Position numbers and translations under genes: made by a program. Below the pieces are notes generated by a model. The model did not search any database. It was not told where the DNA came from and worked only from the letters and a program-made list of their open reading frames with translations. Below are positions 27,470 through 37,453 of a stretch of 64,000 bases of DNA, piece after piece; position 1 is the stretch's first letter, and each line of letters begins with the position of its first letter. The DNA lies in NCBI GenBank assembly GCA_002470465.1, contig DKMD01000026.1, forward strand, positions 62,001 to 126,000, given 5' to 3'. This DNA comes from Pluralibacter sp. UBA7423 (GTDB lineage Bacteria; Pseudomonadota; Gammaproteobacteria; Enterobacterales; Enterobacteriaceae).

Positions 27470-27760
27470 GTGAGACCGCTTCCGGGAATAGCGCTTGTCG
27501 TAATAACGCTGACCCCTTATTCTTTTTCTCGCATCTGCAAAATCAGATGCCGGGATTGAGTTTCTGGAAACCTTAAGTGACGACACGCTGGCGCGTCTGC
27601 GCCATTTTTGTGTCGTGCGTACGGCTACGCTACAATGGCGGGCCGGACGGGGGCACCGCAAGGTGCGTTAGTTTCACTAAGGCCAGTAAGGTCAGCATCG
27701 TCCGGTTCCCTCCCCCGTGAGATTGGCCTCTCCAGTGGCGGTGAGGTTGGATCAGTCCTC
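27470..27760 (+). repeat. Ash/Icd-like phage regulatory repeat, copy 2
   Basis: Direct, diverged copy of 5200-5500: starts GAGACCGCTTCC, carries CGACAC...TGTGTCG, CGGCTACGCTACAATGGCGG (27621-27640) and GAGATTGGCCTCTCC. Unlike copy 1, one frame (from 27608) reads RAYGYATMAGRTGAPQGA, the typical Ash-family opening, and continues REIGLSSGGE. It ends upstream of the fabI promoter. Likely a phage-derived regulatory or antisense RNA remnant; family identity is recalled, not searched. Confidence 0.65.
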
Positions 27761-27871
27761 TTCACGACTCCTGATATAATAGAAAGGTATCGTTTTTCTT
27801 CGTTTTGCCGCCCTGCCTGCCGGGCGCAATGTAAAAATCACGTGACAATTCAGGCGTGTAGTGAGCTATAA
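27608..27871 (+). CDS. Possible Ash-family small protein
   Basis: An 87-codon frame within and beyond repeat copy 2. The first 45 residues (GYATMAGRTGAPQGALVSL, RPVRSASSGSLPREIGLSS) resemble the Ash protein family of P4-like phages. The tail (FCRPACRAQCKNHVTIQACSEL) runs into the fabI promoter and looks unrelated, and there is no good ribosome-binding site. It may be a remnant, or the similarity may reflect only the underlying RNA element. Confidence 0.3.
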   Translation: MCRAYGYATMAGRTGAPQGALVSLRPVRSASSGSLPREIGLSSGGEVGSVLFTTPDIIERYRFSSFCRPACRAQCKNHVTIQACSEL

Positions 27872-27872
27872 T
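27842..27872 (+). promoter_or_regulatory. Probable fabI promoter
   Basis: GTGACA (27842-27847) and a consensus TATAAT (27867-27872) separated by 19 nt, about 90 nt upstream of the fabI start. The spacing is slightly long, but the -10 is perfect. Confidence 0.55.
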
Positions 27873-27963
27873 TTCGGCCTGCTGTCTCTCTGTTCTGGCT
27901 TTGATAACAGTAACTTACTGAATACAAAGCCAAAAACAAGCAATAACATAAGGATTAAAAGCT

Positions 27964-28752
27964 ATGGGTTTTCTTTCCGGTAAGCGCATTCTGGTGACTG
28001 GCGTTGCCAGCAAACTCTCCATCGCCTACGGTATCGCACAGGCTATGCATCGCGAAGGCGCTGAGCTCGCCTTCACCTATCAGAACGAAAAACTGAAAGG
28101 CCGCGTTGAAGAGTTCGCTGCACAGCTGGGTTCCAGCATTGTTCTGGAATGCGATGTTGCGCAGGACGAAAGCATCGATAGCCTGTTCACTGAACTGGGC
28201 AAAGTGTGGCCGAAATTTGACGGTTTCGTTCACTCCATCGGCTTCGCGCCGGGCGACCAGCTGGACGGTGACTACGTAAATGCCGTCACCCGTGAAGGCT
28301 TCAAAATCGCACACGACATTAGCTCCTACAGCTTCGTTGCGATGGCAAAAGCCTGCCGCGAAATGCTGAACCCGGGTTCTGCGCTGCTGACCCTGTCCTA
28401 CCTGGGTGCAGAACGTGCCATCCCTAACTACAACGTAATGGGCCTGGCTAAAGCCTCTCTGGAAGCAAACGTGCGCTACATGGCGAACGCGATGGGTCCT
28501 GAAGGCGTGCGCGTTAACGGTATCTCCGCAGGTCCAATCCGTACGCTGGCGGCCTCCGGCATTAAAGACTTCCGTAAGATGCTGGCACACTGCGAAGCGG
28601 TTACCCCGATTCGTCGCACCGTCACTATCGAAGACGTGGGCAACAGCGCAGCATTCCTGTGCTCTGACCTGTCTGCCGGTATTTCCGGTGAAGTTGTTCA
28701 CGTTGACGGTGGCTTCAGCATCGCCGCAATGAACGAACTGGAACTGAAATAA
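27964..28752 (+). CDS. fabI: Enoyl-[acyl-carrier-protein] reductase (NADH) FabI
   Basis: 262 residues, the last step of each fatty-acid elongation cycle, reducing trans-2-enoyl-ACP. NADH-binding [10 protein letters not shown] near the start; catalytic Tyr-X6-Lys (YNVMGLAKA, Tyr156/Lys163). Gly93 (SIGFAPGDQ), the residue changed in triclosan-resistant mutants, is wild type, so a triclosan-sensitive enzyme is expected. Length equals E. coli FabI. Monocistronic, followed by a hairpin. Confidence 0.98.
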   Translation: MGFLSGKRILVTGVASKLSIAYGIAQAMHREGAELAFTYQNEKLKGRVEEFAAQLGSSIVLECDVAQDESIDSLFTELGKVWPKFDGFVHSIGFAPGDQLDGDYVNAVTREGFKIAHDISSYSFVAMAKACREMLNPGSALLTLSYLGAERAIPNYNVMGLAKASLEANVRYMANAMGPEGVRVNGISAGPIRTLAASGIKDFRKMLAHCEAVTPIRRTVTIEDVGNSAAFLCSDLSAGISGEVVHVDGGFSIAAMNELELK

Positions 28753-28761
28753 GTTCTTCTT

Positions 28762-28783
28762 CCGCCCTGCTTTCGCGGGGCGG
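28762..28783 (+). terminator. Hairpin after fabI
   Basis: Stem CCGCCCTGC/GCGGGGCGG (one G-U pair) with a TTTC loop, 10 nt after the fabI stop. The following bases (ATTTCCC) form only a short T tract, so termination may be partial. Confidence 0.6.
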
Positions 28784-28896
28784 ATTTCCCGCCGTTATTC
28801 CACTCCGTTATTTGTTATCACGCTTCAATATTTTTACCTGCCCACGCCTTACGTCAGGATAGCGTTCTATCGATACGACATCCCGAAGGACATTCC

Positions 28897-30012
28897 ATGG
28901 AGCAAAGCCGCGCTCACGGCAAAAGCCATTGGTATCATGAAACGCAAGCAAGAAATCAGGCAGCCGACGTGCTTCCCCTGGTTCCGGAAGCGGCCCACGT
29001 TGCAGACCGCTTTTTGCTGGATCTGACTCTTCCTCCCTTTTCTGCCCAAACGCGACGCTGGCTTGAACTTTCGCGGCAAATTTCGGCACATCTTTTTCCG
29101 GATGCCGTTGACGTCAATCGCCTGAATACCTTTAGCGCCTATGAACGCCTGAGTACCGCGCTCACCGTGGCGCAGGTTTTTGGCGTCCAGCGCTTATGTA
29201 ATCACTACGCGGCACGTCTCGCGCCGCTGCCCGGCCCGGACTCCTCACGCGAAAGCAATCACCGGCTGGCGCAGATTACGCAGTATGCGCGCCAGCTGGC
29301 CGCTTCGCCGTCGATTATCTGCACTCAGTCACGCCTGCAGCTTGATGCCGTTGGGCTGACGGCGCCTGATATTGTGCTGATAACCCAGATTGTTGGATTT
29401 ATCGGCTATCAGGCACGTGTGGTAGCCGCCGGGCAGGCGTTAATGGGATTACCGGTGCGCTGGCTCCCCGGCATGCCGATGCAGGACGATGCCCCTGCCA
29501 GCTGCTTTGACTCGCCAAAGGGGAGCTGGCGGCCGGGACTGGCCTGCCGTGAAGCCACGGAAGCTCATCAACTATCAGACGAACTCCCACAAGCGCTTAC
29601 CGCCCTGCTCGCATGGGACGAATCGCTGCGTGACATGCAGGCCGAACTGATACCGTCGCTGGAGGTTGATCAAACGCTTGCAACGCTTGTGGCACTGCTT
29701 AACGCGCGTGTTAACGGCAGCGTCAGCTGTTTTCAGCTCAACGCTGCCGACGAACTGCTGAAAGCCGCCACGCTGACGGGAGAACGGGCATTAAAACTGT
29801 GGCTACCGGATAATCACCTCGCCCACGCCGTCATTCAGGCCGTGCTGCTGATAATACGGGCGCCAGACCGCTTCAGCGCCGCACAGTTTTCTCCCCTCAC
29901 CGGGCATGGGCTTTCCGTCGAGCAGGCCTTTGCGCTGCTGGCATGGAGCGGCGTTTGCGGGTGGATAAACCGCCTGAAAATCGGTCTTGGCGAGGTGCTG
30001 GCGGATGCGTAA
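28897..30012 (+). CDS. yciW: YciW, CMD-domain (AhpD-like) protein
   Basis: 371 residues; N-terminus (GKSHWYHETQ) and core (TFSAYERLSTALTVAQ, ARLAPLPGPDSSRESNHR) match E. coli YciW. It is related to carboxymuconolactone decarboxylase/AhpD-type peroxidase folds and has been linked to cysteine and methionine metabolism in E. coli. Located between fabI and rnb as in E. coli. The mechanism is unknown. Confidence 0.88.
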   Translation: MEQSRAHGKSHWYHETQARNQAADVLPLVPEAAHVADRFLLDLTLPPFSAQTRRWLELSRQISAHLFPDAVDVNRLNTFSAYERLSTALTVAQVFGVQRLCNHYAARLAPLPGPDSSRESNHRLAQITQYARQLAASPSIICTQSRLQLDAVGLTAPDIVLITQIVGFIGYQARVVAAGQALMGLPVRWLPGMPMQDDAPASCFDSPKGSWRPGLACREATEAHQLSDELPQALTALLAWDESLRDMQAELIPSLEVDQTLATLVALLNARVNGSVSCFQLNAADELLKAATLTGERALKLWLPDNHLAHAVIQAVLLIIRAPDRFSAAQFSPLTGHGLSVEQAFALLAWSGVCGWINRLKIGLGEVLADA

Positions 30013-30093
30013 AAGCCTTAAAGTTCGCTTGCTGCGAATGGCATATTCGCGTAAAACTGTCAGCCGCTCTTTTGGCCACGAAAATACATTATT

Positions 30094-32031
30094 ATGTTTC
30101 AGGACAATCCGCTGCTTGCGCAGCTAAAACAGCAACTTCATTCCCAGACCCCTCGCGCTGAAGGGGTGGTGAAAGGCACGGAAAAAGGCTTTGGTTTTCT
30201 CGAGGTCGATGCTCAGAAAAGCTATTTCATTCCGCCTCCGCAGATGAAAAAAGTGATGCATGGCGATCGTATTATCGCCACCATCCACAGCGATAAAGGC
30301 AAAGAGAGCGCTGAACCAGAAGAACTGGTTGAGCCATTTCTGACGCGTTTTGTTGGCCGGGTGCAGAAAAAAGACGATCGCCTGTCGATTGTTCCTGACC
30401 ATCCGCTTCTGAAAGACGCCATCCAGTGCCGCCCGGTGCGCAGCCTGGAGCACGATTTTAAAGAGGGTGACTGGGCCGTGGCAGAAATGCGCCGTCATCC
30501 GCTGAAAGGCGACCGCAGCTTCTACGCCGAACTCACCCAGTTCATCACTTTTGGCGACGACCACTTTGTTCCGTGGTGGGTGACGCTGGCACGCCACAAT
30601 CTTGAGAAAGTCGCACCGGATGGTGCTGCCACCGAAATGCAGGACGAAGGCCTTGAGCGTCGCGACCTGACTGCGCTGAACTTCGTCACCATCGACAGCG
30701 CCAGCACCGAAGATATGGACGATGCGCTGTTTGCTGAAGTCGCCGAAGACGGCAAACTGCATCTGACCGTTGCTATCGCCGACCCGACCGCGTGGATCGT
30801 CGAGGGCAGCAAGCTCGACAACGCTGCAAAAATCCGCGCGTTCACCAACTACCTGCCGGGCTTTAACATCCCGATGCTGCCTCGTGAACTCTCAGACGAC
30901 CTCTGCTCGCTGCGCCCGGACGTTGTACGTCCTGTTCTGGCCTGCCGCATGATCCTCGCCGAGGACGGTGCTATTGAAGACGATATCGAATTCTTCGCCG
31001 CCACCATCGAATCAAAAGCCAAGCTGGCTTACGACGACGTTTCCGACTGGCTGGAAGGCAACGGCAGCTGGCAGCCGCAGAGCGAAGCAATCGCTGCGCA
31101 GATCAAACTTTTGGAGCGTATCTGTGCCCTGCGCGGCGAGTGGCGTCACAACCACGCTCTGGTGTTTAAAGACCGTCCGGATTATCGCTTTGTACTCGGT
31201 GAAAAAGGCGAAGTGCTGAACATCGTGGCGGAACCGCGCCGCATCGCCAACCGTATCGTTGAAGAATCGATGATTGCCGCTAATATCTGCGCTGCCCGCG
31301 TGCTGCGCGATAAGCTCGGCTTCGGCATCTATAACGTGCACACTGGCTTCGATCCGGCGAAAACCGAGCAGCTTTCTGAGCTGATGAAAACCCACGACGT
31401 GCACGTCGATCCGCAGGAAGTACTGACGCTGGAAGGTTTCTGCAAGCTGCGCCGCGAGCTCGATGCGATGCCAACGGGCTTCCTCGACAGCCGCATTCGC
31501 CGCTTCCAGTCCTTTGCAGAAATCAGCATCGAACCGGGCCCACACTTTGGCCTTGGCCTCGAGGCTTACGCCACCTGGACTTCCCCGATCCGTAAGTACG
31601 GCGACATGGTGAACCATCGTCTGCTGAAAGCGATCGTTAAAGGCGAAACGCCGGCGCGTCCGCAGGATGAGGCCACCGTCCAGATGGCCGAGCGTCGCCG
31701 CCTGAACCGCATGGCGGAACGCGACGTGGCGGACTGGTTATACGCCCGTTTCCTGAATGATAAAGCCGGGACCGACACCCGCTTCGCGGCTGAAATCATT
31801 GATATCAGCCGCGGCGGCATGCGCGTGCGCCTGGTAGACAATGGCGCAGTTGCCTTTATTCCCGCACCATTCCTGCATGCAGTTCGTGATGAGATGGTTT
31901 GCAGCCAGGAAAATGGCACCGTGCAAATCAAAGGCGAAACCGTCTATAAAGTCACCGACGTGATTGACGTGACGATCGCCGAAGTGCGCATGGAAACCCG
32001 CAGCGTCATCGCGCGTCCGTTCCAGGCGTAA
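30094..32031 (+). CDS. rnb: Exoribonuclease II
   Basis: 645 residues (E. coli 644). Domains in order: cold-shock domains, RNB catalytic domain with the aspartate cluster [12 protein letters not shown] (near 201-212), and C-terminal S1 domain ([14 protein letters not shown]). It degrades single-stranded mRNA 3' to 5' and is blocked by structure. Followed by a strong terminator. Confidence 0.98.
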   Translation: MFQDNPLLAQLKQQLHSQTPRAEGVVKGTEKGFGFLEVDAQKSYFIPPPQMKKVMHGDRIIATIHSDKGKESAEPEELVEPFLTRFVGRVQKKDDRLSIVPDHPLLKDAIQCRPVRSLEHDFKEGDWAVAEMRRHPLKGDRSFYAELTQFITFGDDHFVPWWVTLARHNLEKVAPDGAATEMQDEGLERRDLTALNFVTIDSASTEDMDDALFAEVAEDGKLHLTVAIADPTAWIVEGSKLDNAAKIRAFTNYLPGFNIPMLPRELSDDLCSLRPDVVRPVLACRMILAEDGAIEDDIEFFAATIESKAKLAYDDVSDWLEGNGSWQPQSEAIAAQIKLLERICALRGEWRHNHALVFKDRPDYRFVLGEKGEVLNIVAEPRRIANRIVEESMIAANICAARVLRDKLGFGIYNVHTGFDPAKTEQLSELMKTHDVHVDPQEVLTLEGFCKLRRELDAMPTGFLDSRIRRFQSFAEISIEPGPHFGLGLEAYATWTSPIRKYGDMVNHRLLKAIVKGETPARPQDEATVQMAERRRLNRMAERDVADWLYARFLNDKAGTDTRFAAEIIDISRGGMRVRLVDNGAVAFIPAPFLHAVRDEMVCSQENGTVQIKGETVYKVTDVIDVTIAEVRMETRSVIARPFQA

Positions 32032-32036
32032 TACTT

Positions 32037-32067
32037 AAGGGCGACTAATCATTGCTTAGTCGCCCTT
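32037..32067 (+). terminator. Terminator of rnb
   Basis: Twelve-base stem AAGGGCGACTAA/TTAGTCGCCCTT with a seven-base loop, followed by CTCTTTC, starting 5 nt after the rnb stop. Confidence 0.8.
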
Positions 32068-32322
32068 CTCTTTCTGCAATGCGATTCCATCCACAATTTT
32101 TTTCCTGTTTTTCCCCACATTCCATCAAAAGCGATCACAATAAAGTGGTGTATCGCAACGCAAAATAATGACCCGCCTGATCGGTGCTCTTTTTTAGCTT
32201 CCGGGAACGGATATACCATTGAGAACCACCAGGCTCCGTCGCTGGCTAAGACTTTCGTATGAGCTGGCCGGACCAATTGATTCATGATTTCAGGATGCGC
32301 TTAACCAGGTTTTGGAGAAAAG

Positions 32323-34317
32323 ATGGCTGAGGAACTGGAGCAAAATCTGCTCTTCCGGTATCTGGGAACCACGAGTCCCTACTGGCGATTGTCAGCAGAC
32401 AGCAACGCGCTGCATCTGGCTACCAGCGAGGACACCGACACAAGCCAGGTCGTCGCGCTGAGCGCCGAACAGGCGAACAACATTCGCGAGATGACGGTGA
32501 TCACCTCCAGCCTGACGCTCAGCCTCAATCTGTACGGCAACGCCGTGCCGGTACATCTGGTTGGCCGTAAAATCAACAAATCACAGTGGGCAGGCAGCGC
32601 CTCCGCCTGGGATGATACCGGTTCCGTCGCCCGCGACCTGGTGCAGGGCCTCTCCTTTGCCGAACAGGTCGTTTCCGAAGCCAACTCCGTTATCGTTATC
32701 CTCGATAGCCATGGAAATATTCAGCGCTTTAACCGCCTGAGCGAAGAGTATACCGGGATGAAGGAGCAGGAAGTCATCGGCCAGAACGTGTTCAAATTGT
32801 TCATGAGCCCGGCGGAAGCGGCGGCATCGCGCCGTAACATCAGCGGTTTCTTTAAAAACGGCAGCTCCTATGAAGTGGAGCGCTGGATCAAAACCCGCAA
32901 AGGTCAGCGTTTGTTTCTGTTCCGCAATAAATTTGTGCACAGTGGCAGCGGCAAAAACGAAATTTATTTGATCTGCTCCGGTACCGACATCACCGAGGAA
33001 CGCCGCGCTCAGGAACGCCTGCGCGTGCTGGCCAATACGGACACTATTACCGGACTTCCCAACCGTAACGCCATCAACGATATGATAGCCGAAGAGATTA
33101 CCGGGCGGGGTGAGAATCAGGTTGGCATCGTCTATCTCGATCTCGACAACTTTAAGAAAGTGAACGATGCCTACGGGCATATGTTTGGCGATCAGCTGTT
33201 ACAGTCCGTAGCCTTATCGATTTTGAGCTGCCTTGAAGAGGGTCAGACGCTGGCACGCCTCGGCGGCGATGAGTTTATCATCCTGGCAACGAACACCTCT
33301 CAGGGAAGCCTGGAGGCGATGGCTTCGCGCATTCTGACCCGACTGCGCGATCCTTTCCGCATCGGGCTGATTGAAGTCTATACCGGCTGTTCACTGGGGA
33401 TCTCCCTCGCCCCGCAGCATGGTAACGATCGCGAAAGCCTGATTCGCAATGCCGATACCGCGATGTACACCGCCAAGGAAGGCGGTCGCGGTAAGTTCTG
33501 CGTGTTTTCACCCGAGATGAACCAGCGAGTGTTCGAATACCTGTGGCTCGACACCAATCTGCGCAAGGCGCTGGATAACAATCAACTGGTCATTCACTAT
33601 CAGCCGAAGATCACCTGGCGCGGTGAAGTGCGCAGCCTCGAAGCGCTGGTGCGCTGGGAATCGCCCGAGCGCGGGCTTATTCCGCCAACCGAATTTATCT
33701 CTTATGCCGAAGAGTCTGGCCTGATTGTTCCGCTCGGACGTTGGGTCATGCTCGACGTGGTGCGCCAGGTTGCGCTGTGGCGTGATAAGGGCATTAATCT
33801 GCGGGTAGCGGTGAACGTTTCGGCTCGCCAGCTGGCGGATCAGACCATTTTCAGTGACCTGAAGCAGGCGTTGCGCAATCTGAATTTTGAGTACTGCCCG
33901 ATTGACGTAGAGCTGACGGAAAGCTGCCTGATTGAGAATGAAGAACTTGCTCATTCGGTTATCCAGCAGTTCAGCGCGCTGGGCGCCCAGGTGCATCTTG
34001 ATGACTTTGGTACGGGCTATTCATCACTGTCGCAGCTTGCCCGCTTCCCGATAGACGCCATCAAGCTCGATCAGATTTTCGTACGAGATGTGCACAAGCA
34101 ATCCGTCTCGCAATCCCTGGTGCGTGCGATTGTCGCGGTGGCGCAGGCGCTTAATTTACAGGTCATTGCCGAAGGCGTTGAAAGCGCAAAAGAAGACGCC
34201 TTTCTTACCAAGAACGGCGTCAACGAACGGCAAGGTTTCTTATTTGCAAAGCCGATGCCCGCTGCCGTATTCGAGCGCTGGTTCAAACGGCGCCAGGCGC
34301 GCAAAATGGCGCGCTAA
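32323..34317 (+). CDS. rpfR: RpfR/PdeR: PAS-GGDEF-EAL DSF receptor and c-di-GMP enzyme
   Basis: 664 residues, orthologue of E. coli PdeR (YciR/Gmr). N-terminal about 100 residues correspond to the RpfF-interaction (FI) region, then a PAS domain (about 115-230) that binds the DSF fatty-acid signal in Cronobacter and Burkholderia RpfR, a GGDEF domain with intact LGGDEF (near 313) and an EAL domain with intact EAL (near 439) and [14 protein letters not shown] binding raises phosphodiesterase activity and lowers c-di-GMP. The presence of rpfF nearby (35421-36290) makes the RpfR role likely here. E. coli lacks rpfF. Convergent with rpfF. Confidence 0.93.
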   Translation: MAEELEQNLLFRYLGTTSPYWRLSADSNALHLATSEDTDTSQVVALSAEQANNIREMTVITSSLTLSLNLYGNAVPVHLVGRKINKSQWAGSASAWDDTGSVARDLVQGLSFAEQVVSEANSVIVILDSHGNIQRFNRLSEEYTGMKEQEVIGQNVFKLFMSPAEAAASRRNISGFFKNGSSYEVERWIKTRKGQRLFLFRNKFVHSGSGKNEIYLICSGTDITEERRAQERLRVLANTDTITGLPNRNAINDMIAEEITGRGENQVGIVYLDLDNFKKVNDAYGHMFGDQLLQSVALSILSCLEEGQTLARLGGDEFIILATNTSQGSLEAMASRILTRLRDPFRIGLIEVYTGCSLGISLAPQHGNDRESLIRNADTAMYTAKEGGRGKFCVFSPEMNQRVFEYLWLDTNLRKALDNNQLVIHYQPKITWRGEVRSLEALVRWESPERGLIPPTEFISYAEESGLIVPLGRWVMLDVVRQVALWRDKGINLRVAVNVSARQLADQTIFSDLKQALRNLNFEYCPIDVELTESCLIENEELAHSVIQQFSALGAQVHLDDFGTGYSSLSQLARFPIDAIKLDQIFVRDVHKQSVSQSLVRAIVAVAQALNLQVIAEGVESAKEDAFLTKNGVNERQGFLFAKPMPAAVFERWFKRRQARKMAR

Positions 34318-34362
34318 TCGTAATGCAGCCTTGAGGGATAACAGGTCAATCTCAGCCAGCTT

Positions 34363-34677
34363 TTAGCCTACGCTTCCCTGGCCAAACTGGTGGCGATAGT
34401 CCGCCAGCAGCGCTGACGTGTTGTCGTAACCCAGAATGACGCCTGAGACAAAGCCAAGGGCGCCGCCCATGATCGTCGGCACAATCAGTCCCACCAACTG
34501 CGAAAGCGCGCCAAAGCCAAATCCGCCCGCGCCGCCATATTTGCCACCGATAGACATACCTGTCGACATCCCGTCCAGGGTATTAGAGAAAATTTGATCC
34601 ATGCGCTGGAAGATCTCCGGAGTAAAAGTACCGGCACCGCTCACTTCATTCATTTCATTTAACGCTAATTCTCTCAT
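34363..34677 (-). CDS. Class II microcin-like precursor (peptide 1)
   Basis: 104 residues. The leader MRELALNEMNEVSGAG closely matches double-glycine leaders of class II microcins (microcin L: MREITLNEMNNVSGAG; microcin V: MRTLTLNELDSVSGG). The mature part is rich in Gly/Ala and hydrophobic: STGMSIGGKYGGAGGFGFGA, then LSQLVGLIVPTIMGGALGFVSG, without cysteine. It shares this core with the gene at 34792. No immunity or CvaB-type exporter gene is visible. Precursor identity is by leader and composition; activity is unproven. Confidence 0.75.
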   Translation of the reverse strand: MRELALNEMNEVSGAGTFTPEIFQRMDQIFSNTLDGMSTGMSIGGKYGGAGGFGFGALSQLVGLIVPTIMGGALGFVSGVILGYDNTSALLADYRHQFGQGSVG

Positions 34678-34708
34678 ATTTATTTCCTTATCCTGTTCGT
34701 ATTGTGAA

Positions 34709-34768
34709 TAAAAAAGAGGTACGTATGAGCCACTGTCGCTAATTTAAAGCAACAGGATACGCACCTCT
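34709..34768 (-). terminator. Terminator between the two microcin-like genes
   Basis: On the minus strand, a 12-base stem AGAGGTGCGTAT/ATACGTACCTCT (one G-U) with a 30-base loop, followed by TTTTTTATT. It follows the stop of the 34792 gene, so peptide 1 probably has its own promoter or depends on readthrough. Confidence 0.65.
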
Positions 34769-34791
34769 CTTTCATTATTAATCAGCAGTAA

Positions 34792-35097
34792 TTAGCCGAT
34801 AGTACCGCCGTGGTTAACGTCGCCTGGACCAAAGCTGTGACGATAATCGCTAAGGATTGCGCTGACGGTCTGGGTATCGCTCATCGCACCGGTAACAAAG
34901 CCAAAGATGCCACCCATTGCGGTAGGCACGATCAGACCAACCAGCTGAGAGAGCGCACCGAAGCCGAAGCCGCCTGCACCGCCCCACTTACCGCCGATAG
35001 ACATACCGGTAGACGCGCCATCAAACAGGCCGAAAATTGCACCAGCCAAATCGCCACCTGCAACATTAGACAGTTCGGTATTAGATAATTCACGCAT
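34792..35097 (-). CDS. Class II microcin-like precursor (peptide 2)
   Basis: 101 residues with leader MRELSNTELSNVAGG ending in a double glycine, followed by DLAGAIFGLFDGASTGMSI and the same GGKWGGAGGFGFGA, LSQLVGLIVP core as peptide 1. The C-termini also match: (S/I)LSDYRHSFG here and LLADYRHQFG in peptide 1. AAGGAAA lies upstream of the ATG at 35097. The pair looks like a tandem duplication or a two-peptide bacteriocin. No immunity gene recognised. Confidence 0.75.
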   Translation of the reverse strand: MRELSNTELSNVAGGDLAGAIFGLFDGASTGMSIGGKWGGAGGFGFGALSQLVGLIVPTAMGGIFGFVTGAMSDTQTVSAILSDYRHSFGPGDVNHGGTIG

Positions 35098-35420
35098 GAT
35101 TTCTTTCCTTGTAAAATAGTTTTATCAACCACCATCTCAGCATCAAAATTGATCTTTCACTGCTGGATTGGTGATATAAAGTCTAACCTCCTCCCTCAGC
35201 GAAGAATATAGTAAAAGTTTTATTTTACGGGTCAGATGGGTGGCACAAACATAATTAAAACCGGGACATGTCTTCACCGTGTCTGAACAGTTAAATAACG
35301 CTCAAGTTTAAAAAGACGCCATTGAACCATTATTAGCAGCAATGGCGTCAGCGAACGGCGATTTATTGGCTTACTTTCGCGATCCCGGCCGCAGTAAGCA
35401 TGAGAAGGTATAACCCATGG
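35098..35420. other. Gap between microcin-like gene and rpfF
   Basis: 323 nt without a supported gene. It should contain the promoter for the 34792 gene and holds the rpfF terminator hairpin. No immunity-like small membrane protein was found here on either strand. Confidence 0.4.
35311..35349 (-). terminator. Terminator downstream of rpfF
   Basis: Perfect ten-base stem GACGCCATTG/CAATGGCGTC with a 15-base loop; on the minus strand it is followed by TTTTTAAAC. It lies about 70 nt beyond the rpfF stop and separates rpfF from the microcin-like genes. Confidence 0.8.
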
Positions 35421-36290
35421 CTAGCTGGCCTTACGCAACGCAACCTGCGTGTGTCGGTTCTGCAACATGACCAGTCGTTCCATATAGGCAATGTCTTTCT
35501 CCTGAAGGCAGAACGCGGCATCGACCCAGTCTTCGGTGATGTCCATCAGTTCGCTTCGCGGCAGCGTCAGTACCCGCTGGCGGGCCCGCAGCATCGCGCG
35601 GACGCCGTTCAGCTTCGGCAGCAGGGTGTCGATAAACGTGCGGGTCGCCACGTAGCTGTTACCCGGTTCAAACAACACGTCCACTAATCCTCGTTGTTCA
35701 TGCCACTCAGCCGTATGCGCTTCTCCCCGATAAATCAGCTGCTCGGCAAGCTTCATGCCCGAGCGACGGCTGACCAGCGAGTACCCACCCATGCCCGGAA
35801 AGAGATTAAACGCAATCTCCGGGAAGCCCATCCGGGCATCCCGCTGAGCAAGAATAAAGTGATGCGCCAGCGCCGCTTCAAAGCCGCCGCCGAGTGCACT
35901 CCCCTCTACCATCGCAATACTGATAGCACCCGTATCAAACGCCCGGGAGGCCGCATGCACACAGTCCACGCAGGCACGGGCATAAGCACGAAGCGCTTCG
36001 CGCCGCCCGTTGCGAATGCACTCCACAAAATAGCGCAGATCGCCGCCGGTGTTGTAGATCCCCGACACCAGCGAGCCGGTTACCCAAAAATCAACCGCAA
36101 ACCCCTGCTGCCTGACGAGCCAGGAGAGGTTCATGATCTCTTCTATCAACGCGTGGTTAAAGCACGGCCGAGGCTGTGCGCGTAACATCATCCACACGGT
36201 GCGCCGTTCTTCCTCGTAGTAGGCGGAGAGCTGGGTGAATCGTTCAGTGTCGGTAAACAATTTACAGGTAGGCTGATTAATCACGGTCAT
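35421..36290 (-). CDS. rpfF: RpfF, DSF synthase (crotonase family)
   Basis: 289 residues of the enoyl-CoA hydratase/RpfF family. Two glutamates, Glu138 in GGGFEAAL and Glu158 in GFPEIAFNLFPGMGGYS, correspond to the catalytic pair Glu141/Glu161 of Xanthomonas RpfF, with the same 20-residue spacing. RpfF dehydrates 3-hydroxyacyl-ACP and releases the cis-2-unsaturated fatty acid signal (DSF). It is convergent with rpfR, as in Cronobacter, but here two microcin-like genes separate them. Monocistronic with its own terminator. Confidence 0.9.
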   Translation of the reverse strand: MTVINQPTCKLFTDTERFTQLSAYYEEERRTVWMMLRAQPRPCFNHALIEEIMNLSWLVRQQGFAVDFWVTGSLVSGIYNTGGDLRYFVECIRNGRREALRAYARACVDCVHAASRAFDTGAISIAMVEGSALGGGFEAALAHHFILAQRDARMGFPEIAFNLFPGMGGYSLVSRRSGMKLAEQLIYRGEAHTAEWHEQRGLVDVLFEPGNSYVATRTFIDTLLPKLNGVRAMLRARQRVLTLPRSELMDITEDWVDAAFCLQEKDIAYMERLVMLQNRHTQVALRKAS

Positions 36291-36481
36291 AATCTATTCC
36301 TCATAGATAAAAGCGCGTTGCGCGCCTGATCAGACTAATCCAGGCCATTTACTGCGGATATGTGGCAGTAGTAATTTATAATTTTATGTTATGTGTTTCA
36401 GTCCCGGCTCAATTTCCTCTTCTCTTTTCTTTCTAATTTTTGCATCATTGATTTTTCTTACTTTTCTTTCAGAGATGGCCT

Positions 36482-36664
36482 ATGCCCAAGCTTGATGCAC
36501 GTCAGTTAGCTCAACGTATTGATACCGTGCTGGATATTCTGGTGGCGGGTGATGACACTTCCGCCATTAACAATCTGGAAATTCTGAAGGCAGAGTTACT
36601 GGCCCAGGCGTCCGGCGAAGAAGAGGCCTCCTCTTCTCAGCCAAAATCTCCCTGGGAAATTTGA
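36482..36664 (+). CDS. yciZ: YciZ family small protein
   Basis: 60 residues ([33 protein letters not shown], ending KSPWEI), matching the DUF2559-type YciZ. Located 18 nt upstream of yciT, probably co-transcribed. Function unknown. Confidence 0.85.
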   Translation: MPKLDARQLAQRIDTVLDILVAGDDTSAINNLEILKAELLAQASGEEEASSSQPKSPWEI

Positions 36665-36682
36665 AGATACGACGACCCTGAT

Positions 36683-37432
36683 ATGAACGCCCGACAACAA
36701 TCTATTTTACAAATGGTAATCGACCAAGGCCGCATGAGCGTTGGCGATCTCGCCCGAATGACCGGGGTTTCAGAAGTGACTATCCGTCAGGACCTGAACC
36801 TGCTCGAAAAACAAAGCTACTTACGCCGCATGCATGGATTTGCCGTTCCGCTGGACAGCGAAGACGTCGAAACCCGTATGATGAACAACTTCGCTCTGAA
36901 GCGTGAGCTGGCGGCGTTTGCAGCCAATCTCGTGAGCCCGGGGGAAACGGTGTTTATTGAGAACGGCAGCAGCAATGCCCTGCTCGCACGCGCGCTCTCC
37001 GAGCAACCAGGCGTCACGATCATCACCGTCAGCAGCTATATTGCCCATCTGCTGAAAGAGACGCCCGGCGAAGTGATTCTCCTCGGCGGCATTTATCAGA
37101 AGAAAAGTGAAAGCATGGTCGGTCCACTGACCCGCCAGTACATTCAACAGGTCCATTTCAGTAAGGCGTTTATTGGCGTTGATGGCTGGCAGTATGAAAC
37201 CGGATTTACCGGCCGCGACATGATGCGCGCTGACGTGGTTAGCGCGGTGCTGGATAAAGGGTGCGAGTCTATCGTGCTTAGCGACAGCTCAAAATTTGGC
37301 GCGGTACACCCCTATCCGCTGGGCCCTTCCCATAAATTTAATCGTGTGATCACTGACGACAACCTCTCCGCCAGCCAGCGACAGCAGCTGGAAATGTCAG
37401 GTCTGACGGTCAATATTGTGCCTCGCCCATAA
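36683..37432 (+). CDS. yciT: YciT, DeoR-family transcriptional regulator
   Basis: 249 residues: N-terminal DeoR helix-turn-helix ([21 protein letters not shown], near 17-37) and a C-terminal sugar-phosphate-sensing domain ([31 protein letters not shown]). In E. coli YciT has been linked to osmolarity control and lies beside osmB, as here. Ligand unknown. Confidence 0.92.
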   Translation: MNARQQSILQMVIDQGRMSVGDLARMTGVSEVTIRQDLNLLEKQSYLRRMHGFAVPLDSEDVETRMMNNFALKRELAAFAANLVSPGETVFIENGSSNALLARALSEQPGVTIITVSSYIAHLLKETPGEVILLGGIYQKKSESMVGPLTRQYIQQVHFSKAFIGVDGWQYETGFTGRDMMRADVVSAVLDKGCESIVLSDSSKFGAVHPYPLGPSHKFNRVITDDNLSASQRQQLEMSGLTVNIVPRP

Positions 37433-37437
37433 TGACG

Positions 37438-37453
37438 GCCCCCAATTGGGGGC
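37438..37453 (+). terminator. Hairpin after yciT
   Basis: GCCCCC/GGGGGC stem with an AATT loop directly after the yciT stop. The tract that follows is T-poor, so it is a weak candidate. Confidence 0.45.
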
